Source: an uncultured Gammaproteobacteria bacterium
GTDB lineage: Bacteria; Pseudomonadota; Gammaproteobacteria; Pseudomonadales; Pseudohongiellaceae
Direction of reading: 5' to 3'
Length of the DNA: 33,180 nucleotides
Assembly (NCBI GenBank): GCA_903887045.1
Contig: CAISOD010000243.1
Span: forward strand, 1 to 33,180
Part shown: positions 25,384-33,180 of the stretch, one piece after another
How positions within the stretch are numbered: position 1 is the stretch's first letter
Layout of the letters: each line of letters starts with the position of its first letter
The notes under the pieces: model-generated
Told to the model about the DNA's origin: nothing
Seen by the model: the letters and a program-made list of their open reading frames with translations, nothing else
The model's database searches: none
Program-made: the position numbers and the translations under genes

Positions 25384-25413
25384 CTTATATGCCCCGCGCT
25401 CCTGGCAAGTCAA
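25384..25413 (-). promoter_or_regulatory. Sigma70-like promoter of ankyrin-DUF1592-DUF1552 operon
   Basis: On the minus strand TTGACT (25413-25408) and TATAAG (25389-25384) are each one base from consensus and are separated by 18 bases. The -10 lies about 59 bases before the ankyrin ATG at 25325. This is the clearest promoter in the window. It sits in the 227-base divergent region shared with the GNAT gene, for which I found no equally good promoter. Confidence 0.65.
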
Positions 25414-25552
25414 GGAAACCGGCCTGCTTGTCACAATCCTTCCCCGATTCAGTTGAGTCTGCCAGACCACGGTTTCCGGTTTGGACAAGTAGGGCAAAAT
25501 AGACTCGTGGAGCCGCTACTTCAGCGGTGTTTTCACCCGCAGGAGTACCACC

Positions 25553-26155
25553 TTGTTCGCTTCTCTGTCCGTGCGCCGGTTCACCGGGGCCGCCCTCAAT
25601 GACTACCTCGATGCCGTTGCCCGTCTGCGTATGGAAGTGTTCCGTGATTTTCCCTACCTGTACGACGGCACCATGGACTACGAGCGCAAGTACCTGCAGA
25701 CCTACGTGCGGTGTCCGCAGGCCGTGGTGGTGATTGCTTTTGCAGGCACGGAAGTAGTAGGGGCGTCCACGGCGATACCGCTGCAGTTTGAAGAAGAAAA
25801 TTTCAAACAGCCGTTCATCAGTGCCGGCTTCGAGCCGGCCGCAGTGTTCTACTGCGCCGAATCGGTACTGCATAAGGATTATCGTGGACACGGTCTTGGT
25901 GTGCGCTTTTTCGAGGAGCGCGAAGCCCATGCGCGCGAGCTCGGCGGCTTCAGCCATTATGCATTCTGTTCGGTAGTGCGGCCCGACGATCATCCGCTGC
26001 GCCCAACGGGTTACCAACCACTCGACCACTTCTGGCACAAGCGCGGTTATCGCAAGCATCCCGCGATCACAGCACAGTACGTGTGGAAGGATATCGACCA
26101 GGATACAGAGACTTCCAAGACCCTGGAGTTTTGGTTAAAGTCCGGCGGCCATTAA
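25553..26155 (+). CDS. GNAT-family N-acetyltransferase
   Basis: 200 residues from a TTG start with GGAG 7-8 bases upstream; no better ATG exists before the conserved start VRRFTGAALNDYL. The GNAT acetyl-CoA loop is ESVLHKDYRGHGLGVRFFEEREAHARELGGF (RxGxG form RGHGLG). The C-terminal HFWHKRGYRKHPAITAQYVWKDID is the usual beta6-beta7 end. It should transfer an acetyl group to an unknown small molecule or protein in the cytoplasm. It is 15 bases upstream of the FMN oxidase gene and reads in the same direction, so it may open that operon. Confidence 0.85.
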   Translation: MFASLSVRRFTGAALNDYLDAVARLRMEVFRDFPYLYDGTMDYERKYLQTYVRCPQAVVVIAFAGTEVVGASTAIPLQFEEENFKQPFISAGFEPAAVFYCAESVLHKDYRGHGLGVRFFEEREAHARELGGFSHYAFCSVVRPDDHPLRPTGYQPLDHFWHKRGYRKHPAITAQYVWKDIDQDTETSKTLEFWLKSGGH

Positions 26156-26170
26156 GTCCGAGGGGACACC

Positions 26171-27400
26171 ATGAATCGCTCCAACCCGCTTTTGCGTCGC
26201 AATTTCCTGCAGTTTCTTGCCGCCAGCCCACTGATGACTTCGGTCGAAGTGTTTGCTGCCGAAGTAGAAGAAACGTTGGGCCAGCAACTGAAAGATCCGA
26301 CCGAGGTGCTCAACGTCTTCGAAATGCAGGCGATAGCACGCGAAAACGTGCCGAACTCACACTGGGGCTACCTCAGCTCTGGCACCGACAGTGACGGCAC
26401 GCTGCACGCCAATCAGCTCGGTTACAGCCGCTTCCAGATTCGCCCGCGTCGCCTGGTCGACGTGTCGGAAATCGACACCAAAATCAACTTCCTCGGCGCT
26501 GTTGCCAATTCCCCGGTAATGCTGAGCCCGATCGGCAGCTGTGGCGGCTTCCACAAAGACGCCGAAACCGGCGCCGCCCGTGCCTCTGCTGCCAAAGACA
26601 GTTTCATGATCATCTCCACCCAGGCTTCGGATCCGATCGAGCAGGTGATGGAAGCGCGTGGCGGCAAAGGCATGTGGTTCCAGTTGTATTCCACCAACGT
26701 GTGGGAAAACACTGTGGCGATGTTGCAGCGCGCCGAACGTGCCGGCTGTACCACTGTGTGCTTCACCATCGACCTGCCTGGCGGTCGCAATGTCGAAACC
26801 CAGGAACTGTGGACCCGCAAGGACACCCGCTTCTGTGAAGAATGCCATTACGACGGCAAGCAGAAGCCGATGTTCGAAGGTCTGGCACGCAGCGGTCTGG
26901 TGGATCCTGCAATGACATGGGACGTGATCAAACGCATGAAAGATGCCACCAAAATGAACGTGGTGGTCAAAGGGCTTGAAGTGGCAGAAGACGCCGCCGC
27001 TGCAGTTGCGGCCGGAGCCGATGGCATCATCGTTTCCAACCATGGTGGCCGTGCTACCGATACCGGCCGCGGCACCATTGAATGCCTGCCGGAAGTGGTC
27101 AAGGCCGCGAACGGAAAAGTGCCAGTGATGGTCGATGGCGGCATCCGCCGCGGTACCGATGTGTTCAAGGCCTTGGCACTTGGCGCTTCTGCTGTTGGCA
27201 TTGGTCGCCCGTATTGCTGGGGCCTTGGCGCCTTTGGTCAGGCCGGAGTTGAACGCGTGATCGATATCTACAATCGCGAGTTGGCAATCTGCATGCGCGG
27301 CAGCGGTACTGTCTCGCTGGCCGCCATTACCGATGCCTATGTACAAGACGCCGGGCAACGTTTCATCGATCCTATTGGGCGCTTGTCGACTTCCGACTGA
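26171..27400 (+). CDS. Tat-exported FMN-dependent alpha-hydroxy-acid oxidase/dehydrogenase
   Basis: 409 residues; AGGGGA lies before the ATG. The N-terminus LLRRNFLQFLAASPLM fits a twin-arginine signal, which is unusual for this mostly cytoplasmic or membrane-face family and implies export of folded FMN protein. The TIM-barrel flavin enzyme motifs are PVMLSPIGSCGGFHKDAETGAARASAAKDSFMIISTQAS, FTIDLPGGRNVE, the FMN Lys in VVVKGL, the catalytic His/Arg in GIIVSNHGGRATDT, and PVMVDGGIRRGTDVFKALALGASAVGIGRP. These belong to the glycolate oxidase / lactate dehydrogenase / lactate 2-monooxygenase family. The substrate is a 2-hydroxy acid, not specified by sequence. A GC-rich hairpin follows the stop. 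Confidence 0.9.
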   Translation: MNRSNPLLRRNFLQFLAASPLMTSVEVFAAEVEETLGQQLKDPTEVLNVFEMQAIARENVPNSHWGYLSSGTDSDGTLHANQLGYSRFQIRPRRLVDVSEIDTKINFLGAVANSPVMLSPIGSCGGFHKDAETGAARASAAKDSFMIISTQASDPIEQVMEARGGKGMWFQLYSTNVWENTVAMLQRAERAGCTTVCFTIDLPGGRNVETQELWTRKDTRFCEECHYDGKQKPMFEGLARSGLVDPAMTWDVIKRMKDATKMNVVVKGLEVAEDAAAAVAAGADGIIVSNHGGRATDTGRGTIECLPEVVKAANGKVPVMVDGGIRRGTDVFKALALGASAVGIGRPYCWGLGAFGQAGVERVIDIYNRELAICMRGSGTVSLAAITDAYVQDAGQRFIDPIGRLSTSD

Positions 27401-27414
27401 TTCCCAGCCACCCC

Positions 27415-27439
27415 GGGGCGTGCTTTTGCATGGCGCCCC
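27415..27439 (+). terminator. GC-rich hairpin after the FMN oxidase gene
   Basis: GGGGCG (27415-27420) and CGCCCC (27434-27439) form a perfect 6-base stem 15 bases after the stop. The TTTT is in the loop and not after the stem, so it is not a classical intrinsic terminator. It could attenuate reading into the next gene. Confidence 0.45.
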
Positions 27440-27538
27440 CTGCCCAAAGTTTCCACTTTTACGGCGTTGACAGCTCTCAGCGGTCAAATGCACGATGCTC
27501 CATACAATAAAAAGCAGGCTACACATGAGGGGGGCGAC

Positions 27539-28474
27539 ATGTCGGATTGCAACCGCAGGGATTTCATGGCGTTGTCTGCACGAATGACGGCAGGAATGAC
27601 GACCATCGCCGCCGTAGCCCGCAGCGAGAATGTACAGGCGGCCGACACTTCCGGCCTCATCGTGTGCATGCACGGGGTGACATCAAGCGAGTTTGATTTC
27701 CGCACCTGCATGGAAGGCTGGGCCAAGGCCGGCATCAAGGCAGTGGAGCCGGATCTGGTGAAGGCGCGCCAGCATGAAGAAGCCAACGGCAAGGGCAGCG
27801 CCCGCAAGCTGCTCAACGATCTTGGCCTTGCCGCCTACTCCTCCACCAATCAGTTGAACCTCGAAGCGACCAGCGAAGCCCGCGTGCAAGCGGTAGAAGA
27901 CCTGAAATGGAAAGTCGAGATGGCAGCATCGCTTGGCGCCACTCGTATCGTCATTCCATCAGCGGCGAGTGCGCAACACACGCTGGCCGATTATGAGCAG
28001 GTGTACGCCAATCTTTACGAAGTCGGTGAAATCGCCAAACCACATGACATAGCGCTGATGGTGGAGTTCACCCGCAACTCACGCCTGATCAACAACGTGC
28101 GCACCTCGCTTGATGTGGTGCGCAAGGTGAATCATCCGAACATCAAGTTCATGCTCGATCTGTATCACTTGTGGGCCGGCCCGTCGAAGTTTGAAGATCT
28201 CGACATGATCCAGCCCGGCGAAATCCATCATGTGCATATCGCCGACACGCCGCGGCAGCCGCCGGTGGAAGTAGCCGAGCAGAAAGACCGCGCGTTTCCG
28301 GGCGAAGGCATCGCGCCGCTGCAGAAAATTCTCAACAAACTGGTAGCGCTCGGATACAACCGTGCGCTGTCGCTCGAGCTGTTCGATATGACGGTGCGTC
28401 GTACCGATCCCACGGTAACGGCCACCAAGGCATTACAAACAATCACGCCACTCATTCAAGGCATCAGCGCCTGA
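27539..28474 (+). CDS. Tat-exported sugar phosphate isomerase/epimerase-like TIM barrel
   Basis: The ATG at 27539 has GAGGGGGG 4-5 bases upstream; the track start is a TTG 72 bases earlier that overlaps a TTGACA promoter-like element, so it is rejected. The product is 311 residues. CNRRDFMALSARMTAGM fits a twin-arginine signal, then a xylose-isomerase-like TIM barrel follows: CMEGWAKAGIKAVEPDL, KVEMAASLGATRIVIPSA, and metal-ligand positions Glu in LMVEFTRN, Asp in FMLDLYHLW, His in HVHIADTPR and Glu in LSLELFD. Members isomerise or epimerise sugars or act on related hydroxy-carbonyl compounds. It stands 13 bases before the DUF6152 gene. The substrate is unknown. Confidence 0.85.
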   Translation: MSDCNRRDFMALSARMTAGMTTIAAVARSENVQAADTSGLIVCMHGVTSSEFDFRTCMEGWAKAGIKAVEPDLVKARQHEEANGKGSARKLLNDLGLAAYSSTNQLNLEATSEARVQAVEDLKWKVEMAASLGATRIVIPSAASAQHTLADYEQVYANLYEVGEIAKPHDIALMVEFTRNSRLINNVRTSLDVVRKVNHPNIKFMLDLYHLWAGPSKFEDLDMIQPGEIHHVHIADTPRQPPVEVAEQKDRAFPGEGIAPLQKILNKLVALGYNRALSLELFDMTVRRTDPTVTATKALQTITPLIQGISA

Positions 28475-28487
28475 GACGGAGACAACA

Positions 28488-29612
28488 ATGAAGACAATCG
28501 CGATCAGAACGCTTACCGCAGCCGCTTTCAGCTGCTTGCTGTTATCAACAATGCCTGCAATCGCGCACCACTCGTTCTCCGCCGAGTTCGATGCGGCGCT
28601 CAGTGGCACCTTCACCGGCGTTGTCACTGAAGTGCGCTTCAGCAACCCGCATGTGCGTTATCGCATCGATGCCAAAATGCCAGACGGCAGCATTGAGAAC
28701 TGGGAAGTCCAGGCCGGCAGCGTTACCTCACTGCGGCCGCAGGGCTGGGTTGCCGACAGCGTGAAGGTAGGAGACACAGTTACTGTTGAAGGTCAGTTAG
28801 GCCGCAATGACGCGAAGAAGGTGTTTGTGCGCGGTATCACGTTGGCAAGCGGCAAACGCTTCGGCGGTACCGAAGGCAACAATTCCAACACCGCCCGCGC
28901 TGCAGCTCCCAACGATCGCACCACCGTCACTGCCGATCCGAACAAGGACTATGGTTATGGCAAGCAAAACGCCGCGGCACCATTCGACATCAGTGGCGCG
29001 TGGCGCCAGGGTTACAAGTTCCGCGTCACGGTAGACGATCTTGAACCTAAACCAACGCCGTTTACCGAAGAAGGCAAACGCCTGCGGGAAGCCAATACCA
29101 AGTACGATGACCCGGCTCTGCGCTGTATTGCGCTTGGACTGCCGCGTATTTTCGGCAATCCCTACAATCTCGACATCCACGATGCCGGCAACCACTACCT
29201 GTTCACCTATGTTGAACACAACTCGCCGCGCCGCATCTGGATGGACGGCCGTACCGCTCCGGAGAATACCGCGCCGAGCTCAAACGGCTTTTCTGTCGGT
29301 CATTGGGAAGACAGCAACACTCTGGTAATTGAAACCACCCATCTGGCGGCGGGTTGGCTCGATGGCTCCGGCTTGCCCATGTCGGGTGAGGGTACGCGCA
29401 CCGTTGAGCGCATCACCTTCACTGCTGATCATCTTTCGGCTGATCGCACGATGACGATCTACGATCCCCTCTACACCCAGCCTCTGCTGCGCACGCGCGG
29501 CTGGGCCCGTGGTGACACTGTTGACGTAAGCGAGCAGGATTCCTGCGATCCGGCCAGCTACTACTCGGATATCAAGGAAGCAGGGTTGCTGGATAAATAT
29601 CTGGCGCCTTGA
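28488..29612 (+). CDS. DUF6152-like exported protein
   Basis: 374 residues with a signal peptide ending TMPAIA; the mature protein begins HHSFSAEFD, the signature of the DUF6152 group (small OB-like domain: GTFTGVVTEVRFSNPHVRYRIDAKMPDGSIENWEVQAGSVTSLRPQGWVADSVKVGDTVTVEGQLG). A linker and a second beta-rich domain follow (CIALGLPRIFGNPYNLDIHDAGNHYLFTYVEHNSPRRIWMDGR, GHWEDSNTLVIETTHLAAGWLDGSG). Proteins of this sort are found near TonB receptors and exported oxidoreductases in proteobacteria; their reaction is unknown to me. GGAG precedes the ATG. A long inverted repeat after the stop separates it from the receptor gene. Confidence 0.82.
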   Translation: MKTIAIRTLTAAAFSCLLLSTMPAIAHHSFSAEFDAALSGTFTGVVTEVRFSNPHVRYRIDAKMPDGSIENWEVQAGSVTSLRPQGWVADSVKVGDTVTVEGQLGRNDAKKVFVRGITLASGKRFGGTEGNNSNTARAAAPNDRTTVTADPNKDYGYGKQNAAAPFDISGAWRQGYKFRVTVDDLEPKPTPFTEEGKRLREANTKYDDPALRCIALGLPRIFGNPYNLDIHDAGNHYLFTYVEHNSPRRIWMDGRTAPENTAPSSNGFSVGHWEDSNTLVIETTHLAAGWLDGSGLPMSGEGTRTVERITFTADHLSADRTMTIYDPLYTQPLLRTRGWARGDTVDVSEQDSCDPASYYSDIKEAGLLDKYLAP

Positions 29613-29634
29613 TTCGATCTTTACAAACATCCAA

Positions 29635-29667
29635 CGCAATGCCGCACCTTCGATGGGCGGCATTGCG
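29635..29667. terminator. Perfect 11-base inverted repeat after the DUF6152 gene
   Basis: CGCAATGCCGC (29635-29645) and GCGGCATTGCG (29657-29667) are perfect complements around an 11-base loop, 23 bases beyond the stop. There is no T-run after it, so termination may need Rho. It probably ends the oxidase/isomerase/DUF6152 transcript, leaving the receptor with its own promoter. Confidence 0.6.
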
Positions 29668-29730
29668 CCTGTGTTAACTGTATCTTCAACGGACATTAAC
29701 CGTACGCCAACGCGCGGCACGTAAAGTCTT

Positions 29731-29761
29731 CTCAGTTTGTATTTCGCTTTTTCGAACTGAG
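29731..29761 (+). promoter_or_regulatory. Leader hairpin covering the receptor Shine-Dalgarno
   Basis: CTCAGTT (29731-29737) can pair perfectly with AACTGAG (29755-29761). The right arm includes three bases of the GAGG (29759-29762) that lies 8 bases before the receptor ATG, so the stem would hide the ribosome site. Confidence 0.35.
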
Positions 29762-29770
29762 GCTTACCCG

Positions 29771-32700
29771 ATGAATTCTGTTGTTTCCCGTACGCTCCCT
29801 TTAAACGACGCATCCACTTCCGCTCCACACTCCGCACAACTCAAGACTTTGCCGTTGATGGTGCGCCATGCGCTCGTCGGCATTTTGCTCACCGCAGCCA
29901 CTGGCGCTGCAGCACAATCACCAGCTGCCGGCAACGCACCCGCAGTGGACGAAGTTATCATCACCGGCTCCAACATCCGTCGTACCCAGAATGACAGCAC
30001 GGTGCCGATCTCGGTGATCGGTGCAGAAGCGATGGAAGTGCGTGCGGCCTTGCTGCCGGTGGAACTGCTCACCTCGCTGCCTTCAGTCGTCAACCTGCCC
30101 GAAAACGAAACCCGTCTCGGCTCCTCTGGCGCGCGTGGCGACAACGCCAACATCAACCTGCGCAACATGGGCGCTACGGCCACACTGGTGCTGGTGAATG
30201 GTCGCCGAATGACGATCAACCCGATGACAGCCGGTCTCTCGCAGGCAGTGAACGTGAATCAGTTGCCAACCCAGGGCGTTGATCGAATCGAAGTACTGCG
30301 CGATGGCGCCTCGTCGATCTACGGTTCTGATGCCGTGGGTGGCGTGATCAACTACATCATGAAGCGCGAGTTCGATGGCATTGAAGCGTCGATCCAGCAA
30401 GGCGGCACCGAGCAAGGTGGCGGTGCCAATACCCAGCTGGCACTGACATTCGGCTCTACCAATGTGCTCGATGGCCGCGGCCGTTTCATCGGCAGCATCG
30501 ATGGCATCTACCGCGACAGCATCAACCTGGTTGATCGCGATTTCAGTCGCACCTCGTTCAATTCTGACCGCGCGCCGGCGCCGTGGAACAACATCGGCGG
30601 CGCCTTTGACGGCCGTTCGGCGCGCGGCTACTGGCCTACGTTCCGCGTTGGCACAGCAACTGCCAACAACTTCTTCCGTCCGGTCAATGGCGTGCCGGCG
30701 TTGACTACGGTAGCGCCAAACCGTACCACCAATCCTGAAGCTTTCCTCGATCTCAACCAGTTCGGTTTCGCTTCGCCTGAAGTGATGCGCGGCAACATCT
30801 ATTTCGCCGGTGAATATGATCTGACCGAGAGCATCAGCGCCTTCGCCGAACTCGGCTACTACCAGGCTAATTCCACCATGCAGCGCCAGCCGCTGGCTCT
30901 CAATGGTCCAACCACCGACAAGAACCTGGTGCTGCCCATCGACAGTCCTTACAACCCTTATGGTTCACGCTTCTATCATGCAAGCGGTCAGGCCAATGCC
31001 GACGGTACCCAGCGCATTACCGGCGCGCCGCGCACAGTCAGCATTACACAAGCGACGATCGCGGGCCTCAGCCCGGAAGTGATCGAGACCAACTCGGATG
31101 CATTCCGCTTCGCCACCGGTTTGAAAGGTTCCATCAACGACAACTGGAACTGGGAAGCGTCATTGTTCTACAACGAAGTCAACGGTGATGACCAAGCCTA
31201 TCCGGATGTGCGCGAAAGCCTGCTGCAGGCTGCCGCCAACCGCACTGATGCCAGTGCCTATAACCCCTTCGGCTACACCTTCAAAGTGCTCAATGGGGCA
31301 GTAGTGGCTGACGCGCCTTACAACAATCCGCAGGCAACCGTGGATTCCTTCAGCGCCATCTATGCGCGTACCGCACAGAGCACCATCACCAGCGCCGACG
31401 TGCGCGCCAACGGTACCTTGTTCAGCTGGTGGGGTGGCGATATCCAGATGGCCGTAGGTGCCGAACATCGCCGCGAAGATCTGGCTGACATCCGTCCTCC
31501 GTTCCATGGCGAGAACCCGGCCAGTTCGGGTCTCGACACTACCGGCAATGACTTCCTGCTGCATCCACCACGCCCTGATGTGCTTGGCGATCGCGATGTG
31601 ACCAGCGTGTACGCCGAACTGATGGTGCCGCTGGTAAGTGAAGAGAATGAAATCCCGCTGGTGCACCGTTTGGAGCTCAACCTCTCTGCGCGCAACGAGA
31701 GTTACAGCGATTTCGGCGACACCATCAAGCCGAAGATCGGCTTGAACTGGAAGCCGGTTGAAGCGGTGATGCTGCGCGCTTCCTACAACGAAGGCTTCAT
31801 GGCGCCGAGTCTGGCTGCGCTCTATACCAGCCCGCGCTGGTCCATTACTGCCGGCGCCGGCGATAACGATATCTACCGCAACCCGGCGCTCAACGAAGGT
31901 CCCTACGTCATGCGCACCTACTTCGGCGGTAACCCGAATCTGCAGGCGCAGGAGTCGGAAGGCACCACCTTCGGTTTTGTGGTCGAAGTTCCTTTCATTG
32001 AAGGCCTGAGCGTCAACGCCGATTGGTGGAGCATTGATCGCACCAACTTGCTGGGCCAGCGCAGCACCAACCAGATCAACGACAGCGATGCGTCACTGTT
32101 GCGCGCCTACACCCAACAACAGTTGGCAGCCGGTGTGCCGATCAACCAGATCGACCTCGGCAGTGGCACTCCCAACTACAAGGGTGATATGGATGTTGTG
32201 CGTTTCGCACTTACCCCGGAAGACATCACCGCGTTTGCCAACTACAACGCCGCCAACCCGGGCAATCGCGTAGCCGCCGCCGGCCGTATCTTCTCGCGCA
32301 ATCAGCCCTTCCTGAATCTGTCAGCGAGTGAACACAGCGGTATCGATTTCGGTTTCCGCTACGAGTTGCCTGACATGGGATTCGGCGATGTGGTGTTGAG
32401 TTCGGAATTCGCCTACCTCGACACGGCGCAGACGACACTTTCGCCAGCCAACGTGGCACCTATCGTCAGCAACCAGCTGTACGCCTCCGGTGCCGCCAAG
32501 TTGCGCAGCACCACCAATCTGTTCTGGCGTAATGGCAACTGGAATGCCGGACTTGGGATTTATCATGTAGGCGAAACCCACGATGGTGGAGCCACTACCA
32601 CCGCTGCCATCTGGCAGAGCCTGGGTTACCCCGACTACATCGAGCCATTCTTCACGCAGGGCAACACAATCTACCGCCGCGTGGTCGACCGCTTCATCAG

Positions 32701-32899
32701 CTACAACCTCAACGTTGGCTACACGTTTGACGAGGCCCAGAGTGAATTGCTGCGTGATACCAAAGTACGCATGTCGATCATCAATCTGACTGACAAAGAA
32801 CCACCACTGGCTGCCGACAACTTCGGTTACGATCCCGGCGTGAGCCAGTCGCTTATGACAGGCCGTAGCTGGAATGTCGAAATCACGAGGAAATTCTGA
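29771..32899 (+). CDS. TonB-dependent outer-membrane receptor
   Basis: 1042 residues. A signal region (VRHALVGILLTAATGAAAQ) preceded by an extended N-terminus leads to a TonB-box-like segment VDEVIITGSNIRR, a plug domain (PVELLTSLPSV, INLRNMGATATLVLVNGRRM, VDRIEVLRDGASSIYGSDAVGGVINYIMKREFDG) and a long beta barrel ending in SWNVEITRKF with the terminal Phe needed for barrel insertion. This is the large subclass seen in gamma- and alphaproteobacteria that take up oligomers, peptides or complex organics. The ligand is unknown. Together with the exported oxidase, TIM barrel and DUF6152 proteins it suggests import of an organic compound rather than iron. The stop overlaps the next start (TGATG). 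Confidence 0.93.
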   Translation: MNSVVSRTLPLNDASTSAPHSAQLKTLPLMVRHALVGILLTAATGAAAQSPAAGNAPAVDEVIITGSNIRRTQNDSTVPISVIGAEAMEVRAALLPVELLTSLPSVVNLPENETRLGSSGARGDNANINLRNMGATATLVLVNGRRMTINPMTAGLSQAVNVNQLPTQGVDRIEVLRDGASSIYGSDAVGGVINYIMKREFDGIEASIQQGGTEQGGGANTQLALTFGSTNVLDGRGRFIGSIDGIYRDSINLVDRDFSRTSFNSDRAPAPWNNIGGAFDGRSARGYWPTFRVGTATANNFFRPVNGVPALTTVAPNRTTNPEAFLDLNQFGFASPEVMRGNIYFAGEYDLTESISAFAELGYYQANSTMQRQPLALNGPTTDKNLVLPIDSPYNPYGSRFYHASGQANADGTQRITGAPRTVSITQATIAGLSPEVIETNSDAFRFATGLKGSINDNWNWEASLFYNEVNGDDQAYPDVRESLLQAAANRTDASAYNPFGYTFKVLNGAVVADAPYNNPQATVDSFSAIYARTAQSTITSADVRANGTLFSWWGGDIQMAVGAEHRREDLADIRPPFHGENPASSGLDTTGNDFLLHPPRPDVLGDRDVTSVYAELMVPLVSEENEIPLVHRLELNLSARNESYSDFGDTIKPKIGLNWKPVEAVMLRASYNEGFMAPSLAALYTSPRWSITAGAGDNDIYRNPALNEGPYVMRTYFGGNPNLQAQESEGTTFGFVVEVPFIEGLSVNADWWSIDRTNLLGQRSTNQINDSDASLLRAYTQQQLAAGVPINQIDLGSGTPNYKGDMDVVRFALTPEDITAFANYNAANPGNRVAAAGRIFSRNQPFLNLSASEHSGIDFGFRYELPDMGFGDVVLSSEFAYLDTAQTTLSPANVAPIVSNQLYASGAAKLRSTTNLFWRNGNWNAGLGIYHVGETHDGGATTTAAIWQSLGYPDYIEPFFTQGNTIYRRVVDRFISYNLNVGYTFDEAQSELLRDTKVRMSIINLTDKEPPLAADNFGYDPGVSQSLMTGRSWNVEITRKF

Positions 32900-33180
32900 T
32901 GCTGGCGCCCTTGCCTCCGAACAAGTTCTCTCGCCGCAAAATACTGGTAGGCATGGCGGGTGTTGCCGGCATGGCAAGCACCGGCTTTGCCGCCGAGAGT
33001 GTAGACACAGAGGCAATGCGCGCCGAGTACCGCAAGTGGCTGGAGTCACTGCCCTCAGCACCGAAACCGGTGTTGGCAGACCATGGTCTGGTGGCAACTG
33101 AACTCGGGCGCTGGCACATCATGGAAGCCAATCAGGGCGTGTGTGTCGATGCCGAACATTTCTACGGCATCGGCAATCAT
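32899..33180 (+). CDS. Tat-exported protein, 3' end outside window
   Basis: The ATG at 32899 overlaps the receptor stop (TGATG); the frame stays open to the window end (94 codons) and is absent from the ORF track only for lack of a stop. The N-terminus NKFSRRKILVGMAGVAGMASTGFAAE is a clear twin-arginine signal. The visible mature part (YRKWLESLPSAPKPVLADHGLVATELGRWHIMEANQGVCVDAEHFYGIGNH) has a QGVxVDxxHFYxIxN element like the first blade of some beta-propeller proteins; this is a weak hint. Translational coupling to the receptor suggests it acts on the same substrate. Confidence 0.75.
   Translation, partial: MLAPLPPNKFSRRKILVGMAGVAGMASTGFAAESVDTEAMRAEYRKWLESLPSAPKPVLADHGLVATELGRWHIMEANQGVCVDAEHFYGIGNH

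Noticed and set aside
25512-25526. Short stem CCGCTACTTCAGCGG before the GNAT gene as a terminator or operator
   Set aside because: Only 5 base pairs and no supporting context; too likely by chance.
27467-27538. TTG start of the isomerase-like gene and TTGACA as its -35 box
   Set aside because: The ATG at 27539 has a much better ribosome site. TTGACA at 27467 has no fitting -10 at 16-18 bases (TACAAT is 30 bases away), so no promoter is claimed.
26357-27673. 438-residue minus-strand ORF opposite the FMN oxidase gene
   Set aside because: It covers a full flavin-enzyme gene in the other strand and crosses the intergenic hairpin; composition is that of a shadow frame.

Overview
The window looks like chromosomal DNA from a moderately GC-rich Gammaproteobacterium. 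The evidence is a complete Mla lipid-transport set including mlaA, a CinA protein, TonB-dependent uptake, a Zur-type operator core of the gammaproteobacterial form, and an ankyrin-DUF1592-DUF1552 operon. I cannot fix the family. No tRNA, rRNA, CRISPR array, transposase or phage gene was seen. No gap between genes exceeds 300 bases; the longest are the 227-base divergent region at 25326-25552 and the ~180 bases at 19860-20036.

Layout. (1) 1-927: the C-terminal part of a beta-lactamase-fold serine hydrolase on +, facing a large leftward operon and separated from it by a hairpin. (2) 10095 down to 973: nine closely packed minus-strand genes. In transcription order they encode a small exported protein, a DUF4198/COG5266 protein, a membrane-anchored protein, a ZnuA-type binding protein with metal ligands, an ATPase, a permease, a second ZnuA-fold protein that has lost the ligands, a soluble PAS hybrid histidine kinase, and a molybdopterin oxidoreductase. 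A near-Zur palindrome overlaps the predicted promoter. This is the best candidate in the window for an undescribed system: metal uptake joined to signalling and a redox enzyme. (3) 13503-10244: cinA translationally coupled to a Cache-HAMP-SpoIIE phosphatase. (4) 14495-13632: a coiled-coil protein with a Ser-Lys-acidic repeat tail. (5) 19859-14660: a broken GAF-SpoIIE phosphatase, an RsbW-like kinase and an RsbV-like STAS protein, followed by mlaF, mlaE, mlaD, mlaA and mlaC. A partner-switch module thus sits at the head of a phospholipid-transport operon, and its own phosphatase has lost the catalytic core. (6) 25325-20037: an ankyrin, DUF1592 (c-type heme motif) and DUF1552 operon with a good sigma70-like promoter.

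(7) 25553 to the end, + strand: a GNAT acetyltransferase, a Tat-exported FMN alpha-hydroxy-acid oxidase, a Tat-exported xylose-isomerase-like TIM barrel, a DUF6152 exported protein, a 1042-residue TonB-dependent receptor, and the start of another Tat-exported protein. This looks like an outer-membrane and periplasmic uptake/oxidation cluster for an unknown organic substrate.

Many gene pairs overlap by 1-4 bases or abut, which supports the operon calls. All domain names come from motif recognition by eye; no database search was run.
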